Notes under the pieces: generated by a model | Seen by the model: only the letters and a program-made list of their open reading frames with translations | What the model was told of the DNA's origin: nothing | The model's database searches: none | Assembly (NCBI GenBank): GCA_900708905.1 | Contig: CAADRB010000003.1 | Location: 1,970,602 to 2,034,601 of the forward strand | DNA length: 64,000 bases | Direction of reading: 5' to 3' | DNA from: Hymenolepis diminuta | Taxonomy: Eukaryota > Platyhelminthes > Cestoda > Cyclophyllidea > Hymenolepididae | Shown here: positions 1-11,549 of the stretch, one piece after another | Layout: the number at the start of each line of letters is the position of its first letter | Position numbering within the stretch: the first letter of the stretch is position 1 | Made by a program: the position numbers and the translations under genes

Positions 1-1968
1 TAAACAAACGAAATGCATTTTACAAAACATGAATGTACTATGTCACCCTATCGATAACTTGTACTATGTTATAAGCATTGACAAAAACTCTATGCCAAAA
101 ATTTGAATGACTGAATTAGTAAATTTCATTGTTGGTAGTCTCATTTACCTGTTCTTGGCTGTGACAAGATAAAAATAAATCAAACCTAAATCAATCAGTC
201 AGTTCTGAATGTTGTGTACAAATTTCCTCTATGAATCTGAGAATTTTAGTATACTTCAAAGTGAATTATGAGAATGTGGAAAACTCAATGCTTTCATAAT
301 CTGAACAAGGTAAGACACTTGATACCCTTGATATCCCACTCCTTTTCATCACCTTCCCCGTTTTCATACCTTTAATCCTTTCTCTTATTATAATCCACCT
401 CATTTCTGTTGGCTATGTTTTGTTGCATTTTAACAACTTTATTGAAGGAGTGAATTTTCTTCGAAGAAAAATATTTGAGTCGCGGTTAAAGGAAAAGTTA
501 GCGTTGTGTTGTAGAAGCAGAAGTCCTGATTGGAGGGGTCTAAAACACGAAAGTTAAATGTCTAAACTCCCTTCTGTCCGCTCTCACCTATTTCCCTTCT
601 TAACACACTCTTAAGTACTAATAATACTGCTCCTACTATTTTCTGTACTCCTGCTATTTCTACTTCCCCTTTCCCCACTAAAACCTTATTCGTTCCTACT
701 CGCTTCCCCTCTGTCCTCTATTATTCTCTTTTCTTCCATCACTCTACTTAATAATTAATGCCTACTCCTTTAAGAATAACCATTTTCCTAAAATATAAAC
801 CGATAATTACTCATTCTGTAGTGCTACACGGATTTCCCGAATGGCTCAAAATCTAATCCATGGAATTTTCGAAATCTTGATGTCTAACTCGAAAATATCA
901 GCGCATTAAAGAGGAAAAAAGCAAAGTTGGGAAACGGTTAATAATGGTAGCTTATGATGGTGTCCGCTGAATGCTCTCAGATGTTAGACAGGACAATAAG
1001 AACAAATATCCAATTAAATTAACTGGTTAACAGGCTCAAAAAATCACGGAAATGAACTCATTCTAATAACTAGAGATCAAATCCTTAAATTTTGATGTTT
1101 AAAATATTAGAACGCAAGGCATGAATTTGAGGGTGAAGTTAATAAATCTGGACATTAGAACATTTTACAGTAAGGTTGCTTCTTACGAGAAAAAGCAAAA
1201 CCAAATGCGTTCCGAATTAAAGTGATGCAGGTCTTGATGTCTCGATTTCATCAATTCATTTTCCTTGATCCCTCCACGTTTCTTTCCTTGCTGAGCATTT
1301 ATTCCTTTCCCTCTATTCATATGCTTTCCCATAATTTAAATTTATAAAGGTTTATACACTGTCATGACTACGATAATGATGTACTGGACATGGACAAAAT
1401 GGTGAATGCGAAGTCCGACTGAATTACAAATCTTATGATATCCTGGTCTCATTTTCTACCTCTGCATTTTTCGTAAGTTAACGCTTTTAGGTAAACTTAA
1501 CAAATCATTAACATTTGACATTATTTATTCCGATGAAAATATCCAAATAGGATATTTACTCAGTTCTGCATTTACTGATTAATCGATTCCCAATGAGTAG
1601 TTTAAAAAAGTACTCATTTGTAAGCATAAAACTTTTGGAATTTACGATGAACACACTGGAGAATAGTAAACACATTATTAACACTCACTCAAAGTGAAAA
1701 TATTACCAGAACAAGAATAATAGCCTGTTCATTCGTTTGCTAATAAAGCGCCTAATTCAGTTTAAGTTAGCAAATCCCCTTAATCAAGTTGTTCTTAAAG
1801 CAAAAAGAGCTACAAGTTTAATCAAAGTGAATTCTTAAACAGGAAGCAAATTTAAACAAACTATAAATTTCCTCCTACTCATCGATAAACAGAACTTGGC
1901 TAATCCTATTGGTTAGACAAGGTCATAGCACAACCAATAAAGTGTGAATAAAACAAAATAAGAACTAC
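1..1968. other. non-coding left edge, probable intron
   Basis: AT-rich sequence with frequent stops in all frames and no open frame above about 60 codons. It lies 3' of the receptor exon at 1969-2214 (minus strand). Because that exon ends in a good splice donor and the receptor still lacks six TM helices, I read this as intron of the receptor gene. I saw no exon-like or repeat signal here, apart from a pyrimidine-rich stretch around 560-760. Confidence 0.5.
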
Positions 1969-4900
1969 CCGAGTACGTCGAAGGCGGAAAGTAAGAAATC
2001 CGAGGAGGAGAGTGGTTGTGATGGAGAAGGTCTGCATTGCCAGCGGAACGCCTCGAAGATGCATGTTATATTCCACAAGACAAGGTTCTCCACTCGTGCA
2101 GTTTGGACAGTCTGGCGGACATACTTTGCAACTCATACTCTTCGACACCTTTCGACCCTCACTATCTGATCCACTGCCGCTGGCAATCTCCCTTAGATAC
2201 TCTGCTGGGTAGCCCTGAATTTTAAAGAGCATATAATTGGGAAGGGTATCCACAATAATAAATTCTGAATTGACGATTGTAACTGTACTTTCCATTCAAT
2301 ACCCAACAGACACATCTTGGATTGACTTTTATTTCCTCTGATTTGCTAATGGTTATTCTATTTATTTACAAGACTGACATGCGATATTCAAATCGACCAA
2401 ATATATTTATAGCCCATTAGTCTGGAATTTGAAAGGAAATTTGTCCTTCAAATTCGGGATATTCGTCTTGAGCAATATGCATAATCGTGTTTAAATTTTT
2501 TAGAACAACTTGATGACACTAATCAATTCCATCGACTGAAATAAAAATGCAGTAATTCTTTTGTATTTTGACAGCTGGTCCGTTGATTAGAATGACGGCA
2601 TTTATGACCTTGACTCCAATATTTCACTTCCCGTTTTTAATTAAATATAATTTATGCTTAAGTGTAAATTGTGTTATCAGAACTGTTAAATGTTCATTTT
2701 CGAACTCATTCAGTAATGGGTGGTTCTCTGCAAACTGTCTACACAAATAAAGTCATTTTCATGAATATCAGTTATAGCCTTCTCATTTTTTGCGAAGAGA
2801 GGGTTTGTCATAATTAGAAGATTTAAACGTCTTTCAAAGTAATCACCAACGCTTGCACAAATAATGCCCTTCAGCTCATTTCTATAGATACTGTATATCA
2901 TCGTATTTCAACAAGCGGATACAATAGCTATAAGGGCATATTTTCTGGAAGGGGGTGAGAGAGATTCAGACCATGTAGTTCAGGAATTTTATTTCAACAC
3001 TCAGCTGAGAAGAACCTCCTTGAATTTGATTTTTTGGTGATTCAGTTAACACTACAAGGTCCAAATTTAAGAACGTGTGGAGTAAATACTAGCATCCTGG
3101 CTAATTCCGGGATAGAACGAAGAGAGACGATGAGTTTCTCAGTCTTTTCAATTTAATAAATGTTTAAATATTTCAGAACTTATATGTTATTCACTAATAT
3201 TATGAACAGAATATGATAGGAAGATTCATAACTTCATGACTTTGACTCCTTTCCACTGTCTAGACACTCTCGAAACATATTTTAATCAGAAAGCTAATCC
3301 AAATTATGGTGTGAAATTAAATCTAAAAAAATGCTTTTGGAATGATCTTAAATTATTTTTAAGAGGGAAAATATTTTTATGAAATTTTTGTTCAAATAAT
3401 TCATCTTAAATATTATACAAATTTAGCATAAATATCCTCTTGTTTACATCTCAGTCCTCGTAATTTCATGTAAAATAAATTAACTTTGTTTCATGAAATC
3501 AAATATAAATTTCTTTTCGAATAAATAATCGAAAAAATAAATTATAAATGTAAATTAAGGGAGATTAATTGACGGTTGCCGATTTACTCCAGGTCAGGAG
3601 GACACGCTTCACTGACGCTGACCTTAAGATTAATCCAACCACCCATCAATCGTGGAAGCAAAATTTCCCCCATTTACCTCCCCGGCGAAAATTCGGTAAT
3701 GGAAGAATTTGCACTAGAAACGTGATTTACTGAAAATGAGTACCTCTGACCCTGCACACACAAAGAGCTGATTATGACAACTACGGGCAGATGCTCAACA
3801 GGCGTTGGGCTAGAAAAAGGCGAAATTTGTATTTTGAGTCCTACTAAGAATTCCATCTCGCGCATTACTGAGCATCAGCCACAGATGAAAAGGGTGCTAA
3901 AAAGAGAAATTATATGCGTGGACTCTCGACAGTATTAACTCTTTGCCAAAAAAATGAAGATGGCGCAAATTCGAAGATGATTTGTCAGTTGGTAGACTCC
4001 TCAGGTCAATGATTATTTGGAAAAGAATGGCTACAAAATCTCATGAAATCGTATCAAACGAAATTTCTAGATGAAGAAGATAAGAATAGGCTGAAAGATA
4101 TCTTATCAAACTTTATCTTAAAAAAGGGAGTTGACCTTATGATCCTGTATAAGGAATAAATTCTCTTGAGTCTTAATCCTACTAACCCCAACAACACTTT
4201 AAATGGATTATCTTTCCCCCCACGTGTTTAGATATTCCCCTGTGGGTGAAAGTAACTACATTATTTGCTATGCCAGGAAAGATAAATAAAGGCTTTAATC
4301 TAAGAGAACAAAGAAACCTTAAAGTTTGACTTAATCCGGGGACATTTTTTTCTTCGCAACATTCAAGAATCCTAGAATAAATAGATGGAGATTTTTAGAA
4401 ACCAACTTGTGCAGCCAGTTTTATCGAGTACCTATTTGAGCGCCAAACAGATTACTGCTGAGAAACACGTGAATACTTGTGGGTTTAATGACAATTTCTA
4501 AGCCTAAGAGGACAAGGATGGGAGGTTGTGAAAAGACCTTGAAATTCGATGTACAAAATGAACAGCCAATAGAATTAAAGAGATTTTATTTATTTAATAG
4601 CAAAAATCCACCAAAATTTTTTCCAATAGAAAATCGTTTTTCCTATTGAAATTACGTTTCACTTATCTAAAATTATGACACGAGACTGAAATGGGAAAGT
4701 GATATAAAAACAAGCGCTATACTGGCAAGGTTATTCTAATTTAAAACAAATTTGTGCACCCCGTATCACAAAATTGCACACAAATTTAATAATTATTCTA
4801 TTTGTAAATTGGAAAAATTTTTGGATGCCAACGATATATGGGAACGAACTAATGGACCTAATTTCCGTCCTGACCCCATTTCTTCACCAAAAAACCTGTC

Positions 4901-7900
4901 AAAAACTTGCCATTTAATTTAACTCGAACTGAAACGAAAGATTATCAAGATTATCAAAGTGCTGGTGATTATTTAGATAGAAAAATGTACTTAAATTATA
5001 GAGGAATGGAGGCTGGTTGAAACCAACGTCCTCAAAGTGACCTCAAGATGTTTAAATATCCAAAATACATGTTTAATTATCGACTAACAATGAAATTCGG
5101 AGTTTACTGATTCGAATACAAAGATAGTGAAGTATCATTACCAGTAAATACAAAAAAGATACTGATTGAAACCCATCTCTGTTATGTTAAAGTTATAAGC
5201 TGCGGAATATCTTATGAGATCATTTGGCTTCCCTATCATTGTAAAAATACGAAGCGAAGTGGCAAGATTATCCCCTCCCGATTAAATAATAACGGTCAGT
5301 AAGCATTAAATATAGTCGAGAAGCATTTGCAGCAATCCAGAGTAGAAAGCGTGAAACTTGAATTTTGGAATGTGAACTGCCCATTCAGTAAATACTTTAC
5401 GTGCCTAGTCCAGCAATCAAATGAAGTAAGACTTTTGATACCGTGTCTTTTTGCTCCCCCCTTCTTTTTCATTTGTTTGAATTACTGTTATTCGATGTCA
5501 GTTGCTTTTTACACCTAAAATTGGAATTTTTTACATTATTATTGCAATAATTATAGAAAAACATGCTCAGATTAATGCAAGGACCACCAAAACGACAGGT
5601 TCAGCAACGTTGTCCCGAACAGTTTAAGAAACTCCAGGCAGTTGGTTATGCATGAATCCAATTAAAAATCAAATCTCATGTAATTTTCTAATAATAAAAA
5701 ATTTTTTTGATTTGCAAAATTGGTGGTTACTTATCAATCCATCCATGTTCACAAATGTGGATAGTTTCAATTGAGCATTGACTGTTCCGTTCTATTTTAT
5801 TTAGAGGAAAGTGAAGCTTTCTTGAAATCGAAGGTTTGCAGTTGGAGAAATATTTTTTGTGACATTTCTGAAAACTTTTGATGCACAAAAAATCCGAAGT
5901 TGGTTTAAAAGCTACCTTAGAATGGTATTCATTTTTCTTCAGCAAAAATTTCAATATTTTTATCCAGGAAGAGGAATTCTTTAACATTCTACTTAAACAA
6001 ACATACAATCAAAGTATTTACTTATGCTTTTTTAACCTACTCTGTATTGCTATGAATTTATAAAAGAAACAAAATTAAAAGTTTGCGAAAAATTTTTTAC
6101 TTTTTAAAGGACAACAAATTACTTTTATGTCATTAAACTGCAACGCGACAGAATAGACAACGTATATCCTGCAGATGGTTTTCGTCCCCACCTGTCATCC
6201 TTTTCATTAACACAAATCGTTCTTGATATTGTGACATTTCCTCTAGGCAAGACGAAGGACAAGTGCTCCCGTGGATTCAGTGGTCGTATGATCTTACACC
6301 GTTTATCATTTGAAAAATCGTTATTTAAACAAATAACCAGTATTAATGACATAATCTGTCTTGAAGGTGCTGGACTTCCGTCTTATTCATACTTATTGTA
6401 ATGGACTCGAGTTAACCAAATACTATTTCACTGTTATGGAGAAAATGGATTAATTTTAGTCAATGTCATTAAATTAAAAAAAGCATTATTTTTATCAAAC
6501 GGTGGTACAAAGATACGATTTAGTATCGAGGAGATATGGCTTTCAATGGAATATTTATCTAATGAGAAGGGGAGGTGAAATGTGGAGATTTCTGTGTTGA
6601 AACCCGCATGTTATCTTTTTTGGCGTTAAACCTTGAAAATGATTGGGTGAAAATTGTATTAGACGTTGGTTACCATGAGGTAGAGTTTACCTTCCTTTGT
6701 AATTTTAATTGTACCTTACGGCTAAGGTCCAGTCAAATCAGTTTCTGGCGAATTCATGAAATTCATATTTTTACGGCTATATAGTTGTAAGTTGTAATAA
6801 TCTGAGATTTACTTTATGAATTTATTTGCCTTCAAACGGCTTGTTGATACAGGCCATATTGATTTCAATATAGCAGAGATCACTGGAATTAACTAATTAA
6901 AAATTAAGAATAATCTTGAAGGAAATGAAATAAATAAGAAAGCACGGTGGGTATGTAGAAAAAATATTTTCATACGTTGTCAGGCTTATCTGTATAGAAA
7001 CCGGGTTTACATCGGCAGATGTAGTTTGCTGTATCGAAAGGCCACGGTTTGTATTGCTGTCGGACACACTAAAACAAGTGAAAAAGGTAGTACCATTGAT
7101 TATCGATAGGATTCAAACTGCCAATAAGTCAGACTCACCTGTGTGGTACTGTGCCGGCAGTCATCCAATTCTAGAGCACAGAGATCGAGGGTATAATTTC
7201 GAAGGTCAAATTCGTATAGAATGCTGGAATGCATAAAAAACAAACAAAATGAACCGCTCTACTTTGATGAAGAGAGCGAAATAATCTACTCTCATAATTT
7301 TATGTGGGCGATAATAATCTCTACCCATAAAACGAGTTCCTATAACTACCCAGTGAAAAAGAAGACACGATAAATTATCTCCTATCTCTGCTATTATCCA
7401 GATTTTTGTTTTTTGCTAAAATAAAAATATTTCGAAAAAGACTAATGACGTTGAATATGCATTCTATGAAAGTTACAGAAACACCATTGTGCCCCATGTG
7501 ATAAAATCGCCTAACTCAAAACGCCACTTTTTAAAGTTGTTCCAAATATGAAAATAAGTCAGATAAATATTAATTTTTTTCAGCTCATTTATTTATTTAT
7601 TCATTTTATTTATTTATTTTATTAATTGTAAGTGTAATAACTTATAACTGAGAAGTATACTGAACTAAATGTCTTAATTGAGTCTTAATGATTTTGGGGA
7701 AATGCTCATTAACGTCATACCCAAAGTTAATTATGATCAAGTTAGATTAAATATTCCCATCACTCCCAGTTATTAAAATGATTAGAACAAATTTGTGTCA
7801 TTTTTCATGTCAAAATCCCCTAATTGAACATTACCAAGGTAAAAGTCCGTAAGTCTTTTAGTCAATGAAAAATAGAAGTTACTTAAAACCTAAGGGAGAA

Positions 7901-8826
7901 GCGATATAATTGATCGTTGCTAATTATTTAAATATTATGTTTTCCTTTAATAAGCTAACATTTAGAAGTGAAACTTTAATAAATACATGAATACTCCTTT
8001 TACTGATAGATAAAAATTCCCACGTGTATTTGCTAAAAAGGCCTTTCTTATCTAGATGCGAGGATTTAGGATTGAAACTTTTCGGAACCCACCTTACAGA
8101 TTTTGTGTGTGGAATAGGAATGATCAGATGGAGGGGAAGCTTCCTTCCAGCTACAGTAGTTCCATTATTGCAGTGTAGAGGCGCCCAAACGCCGAGCATT
8201 GGAATCGTCTTAGATACAGGTATTAGATTAGAGGCTTCTAGAATCGGTGTCATGAGTTGACAGAGGTTGCTCGGTGGTTGAAAATCGTCAACACTTCTAG
8301 ATCCCCTCTCCACGTAAACTAGACGTTCAATTCCAGCACAGATGGCTATACTATTAATCACAGATTGTCCACAATTTTGATAATACGTCGATGACTGTGT
8401 GAAAGCACGCATCAATGGTTCGATAAAATTATCCAAATCCACATTTCCAACTCTGCTCTCCGACAACACAAGGCCCTTTATTGACAACCAGTTGATAATG
8501 AGTTGGGCCAATGATAGAGCACGTGTTATATCTCGCCGGTAGGAGTCATGTAATGCTACAGGTGTAATCACAGTATTCAGAAAATCAATATACTTTGGCT
8601 TAAGTGGGAGGAGGTAGAAATGATTACTCTGTGATAATTCTAAACTGCTAGCAGCCTCAGTATCTGATAAAAACACCGACTCAGGACATCTCTGAGTAGG
8701 ATTTTGTAGGGTCTTGACTAATCGAGAAAGCGTTCGATAGGATTCCAAATGGGAAAGCGCCCGGTCATTGCAGTGCGTTGGAATGATTGAGAGAGTAAAA
8801 AGTAGAATAGAAATAAATATACACAT
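1969..8826 (-). CDS. GPR158/179-like class C orphan receptor, 5' part of gene
   Basis: Partial gene. Coding exon 1 is 8826 down to 8093 (244 codons plus 2 bases): ATG, a hydrophobic signal peptide (residues 1-19, ending THC), then an extracellular domain. Near its end a PLHCNNGT stretch resembles the LECENGSY region of vertebrate GPR158, with an N-glycosylation sequon. The exon ends at a strong AAG|GTGGGT donor. A later exon, 2214 down to 1969 (82 codons, phase 0), follows an ATTCAG acceptor. It holds the Cys cluster CKVCPPDCPNCTSGEPC and the start of TM1, ending RRTR before a GTAGTT donor; this matches the membrane-proximal segment of GPR158/179. In vertebrates the family is an orphan/metabotropic glycine receptor that recruits RGS7. 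The remaining TM helices are not in the window or were not detected. The family call is from remembered motif order; the class C-like Cys cluster followed by TM1 is the strongest evidence. Confidence 0.65.
2215..6191. other. receptor intron sequence, no certain features
   Basis: AT-rich intronic sequence between the 2 kb and 6.3 kb receptor exons. A short minus-strand stretch at 5731-5781, flanked by AACAG and GTAACC, could be a small receptor exon. Nothing else was supported; the open frames here are short and of random composition. Confidence 0.4.
6192..6359 (-). CDS. candidate middle exon of the GPR158-like receptor
   Basis: Open frame on the receptor strand inside the large gap between the two clear exons. 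An acceptor CTTCAAG at 6360-6366 supplies exactly the one base needed to complete the phase-2 end of exon 1, giving ...KSVRQIMSLILV. Residues ICLNNDFSNDKRC and then HLSFVLPRG line up with the conserved DQC...WFSGTHKC and GLGFVLG stretch of GPR158-type extracellular domains. A possible donor is AG|GTGGGG at 6191. The downstream junction is not solved: this donor leaves phase 2, while the next clear exon begins in phase 0, so another small exon (perhaps 5731-5781, which encodes a CEHGW motif) or a different donor is needed. The acceptor has a poor pyrimidine tract. Confidence 0.35.
6360..8092. other. receptor first intron
   Basis: Sequence between coding exon 1 and the candidate second exon. 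Apart from an ATTT-rich microsatellite at 7587-7624 I saw nothing. A plus-strand open frame at about 7054-7236 has no ATG and no recognisable motif. Confidence 0.4.
7587..7624. repeat. (ATTT)n microsatellite
   Basis: Interrupted tandem ATTT units, with one TTC interruption, inside the first receptor intron. Confidence 0.85.
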
Positions 8827-9440
8827 TTGGAGGTGGAAGTGCGTATCTAATCTCTTAGAGAACTGTTGATACTCTCTTGAATACTGTTGAGTAAAGATGA
8901 TCTAATAAGGGAAAAAAGTCACAGGAGCATAGTGATGTCATGATTGCTCCGTTTGAGCAGATATTTTGGCGCTCTCACGGCCGATCTGGGATAGGGGGAT
9001 GTCTGTGTATGCGTGTGCGTTTTGTGGAAACACAGAGACTGAAAATGTCCGATTTCAGCTTAAATAAAGTCGACCAATGGGCAAGTCCGCAAAAAGAAAG
9101 GGTTGCCACGGCGACCAATGAGATCGCGCAGCAATACGGCGTATAGTACTGAACTGGTCGATATGATGCAAAATGTAAGTGCGGACGTGGATGCCTAGTT
9201 CTGCATGTGCTGGTGCGTCCGCGATACCCTGTTTATACCGTGTGCTTCGCCCATGATTCATTATTCTTCTACGCGCTCTCCCTATCTCTCTCTCTACCAC
9301 TCTCCTCTGCTCTTTTCTCTGCTCTCTGCTTCTTCTCCCACCTCATAAAACACGTTTCGACTCTTATGGGTGCTTTTGGCCATCGCTCTCTCACTCTTCT
9401 TTGTTTTTTGGTCAGAGAGAGATATATGGATTTTTGTGAT
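8827..9440 (-). promoter_or_regulatory. 5' flank of the receptor gene with CT-rich tract
   Basis: Region immediately upstream of the receptor ATG (minus strand). From about 8960 to 9350 it is clearly richer in G+C than its surroundings and contains a run of CT/CTCTGC pyrimidine repeats at 9275-9340. Short open frames on both strands here overlap each other and look like by-products of the composition. Likely 5' UTR and promoter; no TATA box or initiator could be assigned with confidence. Confidence 0.35.
9275..9340. repeat. CT-rich low-complexity tract
   Basis: Almost pure pyrimidine run made of CTCTC, CTCTGCT and TTCTC units on the plus strand (GA-rich on the receptor's sense strand). Confidence 0.8.
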
Positions 9441-11505
9441 GGAAAACGTTAATTAATCAAATAATATGAACCCTTATGAAATTATTTTTATGCATTCACC
9501 ATAAGTTTTACACCACATTATCATAAAGATGAAAATCAAAATTGATAATTTTCCCAGAAGTCTAAATTTTTATGGCTGATCATAAAAAGGCACATAAATA
9601 TATTACATTAAAGGAATTGATAAAAGTGGAGAGTGAATTAACGTTTCTACAGTGGTGAATATTTGTTGGCCATTGTTGTAACTTTCGTGAATTTCACTGA
9701 AATATGCCACCTTAAGATGGCTTAGGTAGCATTATTGCGCAATAACTCATGGCAAAGCGAAACACATTTAAAAATTTGCCATCCCAAGAAAACAAGTGAA
9801 ATCGACTTTAAAAGGAAGGAGATCAAAAAGAATTTGTGGATAAAGACTGGCCAATAAAATATCCTCACTCCATTCAGTAAGAATATTAGTAGTAGTGAGT
9901 CCCGTTAACTGAAATTTTCATGTCGGTTGCAACAAGCACGTTAAAGAGAAATTAGCTGTGCAAACACTTCCATTTTTTGGCGCTACCGGATGTGTACTTT
10001 TATACAGTTATTCCACACTCAAGGCTATTCAACTAAACTGATCAGAAGCTAAAACTGAAATCATAAAAAGCAAAAAATGGAGCTTGTTAGTTTTTGTTCC
10101 CTAATTTTACCAATAATCTGTGGAAATTTTGTTCTAACTTCACAAATTCCAAGAACGATTACTAAAATCGCATGAAATAAGTGAAGAATAATTGAACAGT
10201 GAGATATATTTTCTGTGAAGGGAAAGCGGTTAGGTTTGATTAACATGTGATCTCAATGCAGGGTAGGTGAGAGAGTTTGTTGAATCACTTTATAAAATGA
10301 TCTATTTAGATATAACCTATTAGTGAGTTAATTATACACAGACAAGGCAACTGGAATAAAAAAATATGGTATGAACCTTCATAAACTATACGATATAACT
10401 ACGAAGCAACTGTTTGTTACATAATTTAGTCCATTTGGTCGAGGAATGATTAATTATTTCCCGTGCTTATGTGCTATCTGGATAGAGAGAAGTGTAGTTT
10501 CACTTATTTTGTTTACCAATTCGAGAGGGTGGCAAAATATGAAATTGTCTTTATCTATTAAGTGGAGATTTCTTAGGGGTTGTGATTGATGTGATTTTGC
10601 CCTTTCACCTTTTAGGATACTTACAAGTTTTAATTTCTAATGGGGCTCGGAAAGCAGTTGTAACTGACTTCGATTTTGCGGAACGAAGTTTCATTTTCAC
10701 TTAGATTTTCATTATCGCTTATCTAACAAAGTAAAATTTTTTTGATAGTAAATGAGAAGGTACATAACAAATTGCACATATTTAAAATTTGATTGTGGGG
10801 TTATTCCCATCCTCATTAGCTCCAAGGAGTTTGCCCAGTATAAGCAGCTTTGATCTTATTCAAGGTCTTATACTGAACTGTAATTTAGATTTCTAACATC
10901 TATTTTAACAAAATTTCTTTTTTAACTTAATTTAAATTACGCCATTTGACTTTTTATTATGATATATAACGCATGTCAATCAGGAGTTATCTAAAACCCA
11001 ATTTGATTCACGTCTCTCAGAAGCACTGCCCCATTCTCGCAGAATAGCAGAACTCTGTTGCAAGGTGTTTTTCGAGATTGGTCACAAGGATGAAACTCAA
11101 TCGAGTGAGTAGAACAGGGACAGTAATGCTAAGCATATAAAAATCACGTAAATACGATAATGTTAATCTAATTTTATGGATACCCATTTCAAGCCAAACA
11201 AAAGCTTCCAACTAACATTTTACACGATAAATAAAAAGAGAGAAGACAAGACTGCTGCAATTTCGCGGCAATATATTAGCTTAGGAATGGATATCAATTA
11301 TGATAAAATCTTTTAATATGATTGGTAGCTGAAGGCTTGACCACTGTAGGCAGCTTGTTCCAAATATATCTTTATTAAGGCATATAGATAAGGTAAGTAA
11401 ATATGAAAGGACATAGAATCTATAAGATGTATGGAAATTGGTAATATGGACCTAGAAGCACTAAGAAAACAAATTGTGAGAGCAAGCGGCCATTTTGTAT
11501 AGTGT

Positions 11506-11549
11506 CTACATAGCCCCACTACGAGCGATAGCGTCCGGTGACTATGTAG
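11506..11549. repeat. short inverted repeat
   Basis: CTACATAG at 11506-11513 is repeated in inverted orientation as CTATGTAG at 11542-11549, with a 28-base GC-richer loop. It could be a chance hairpin or an end of a small repeat. Confidence 0.4.
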
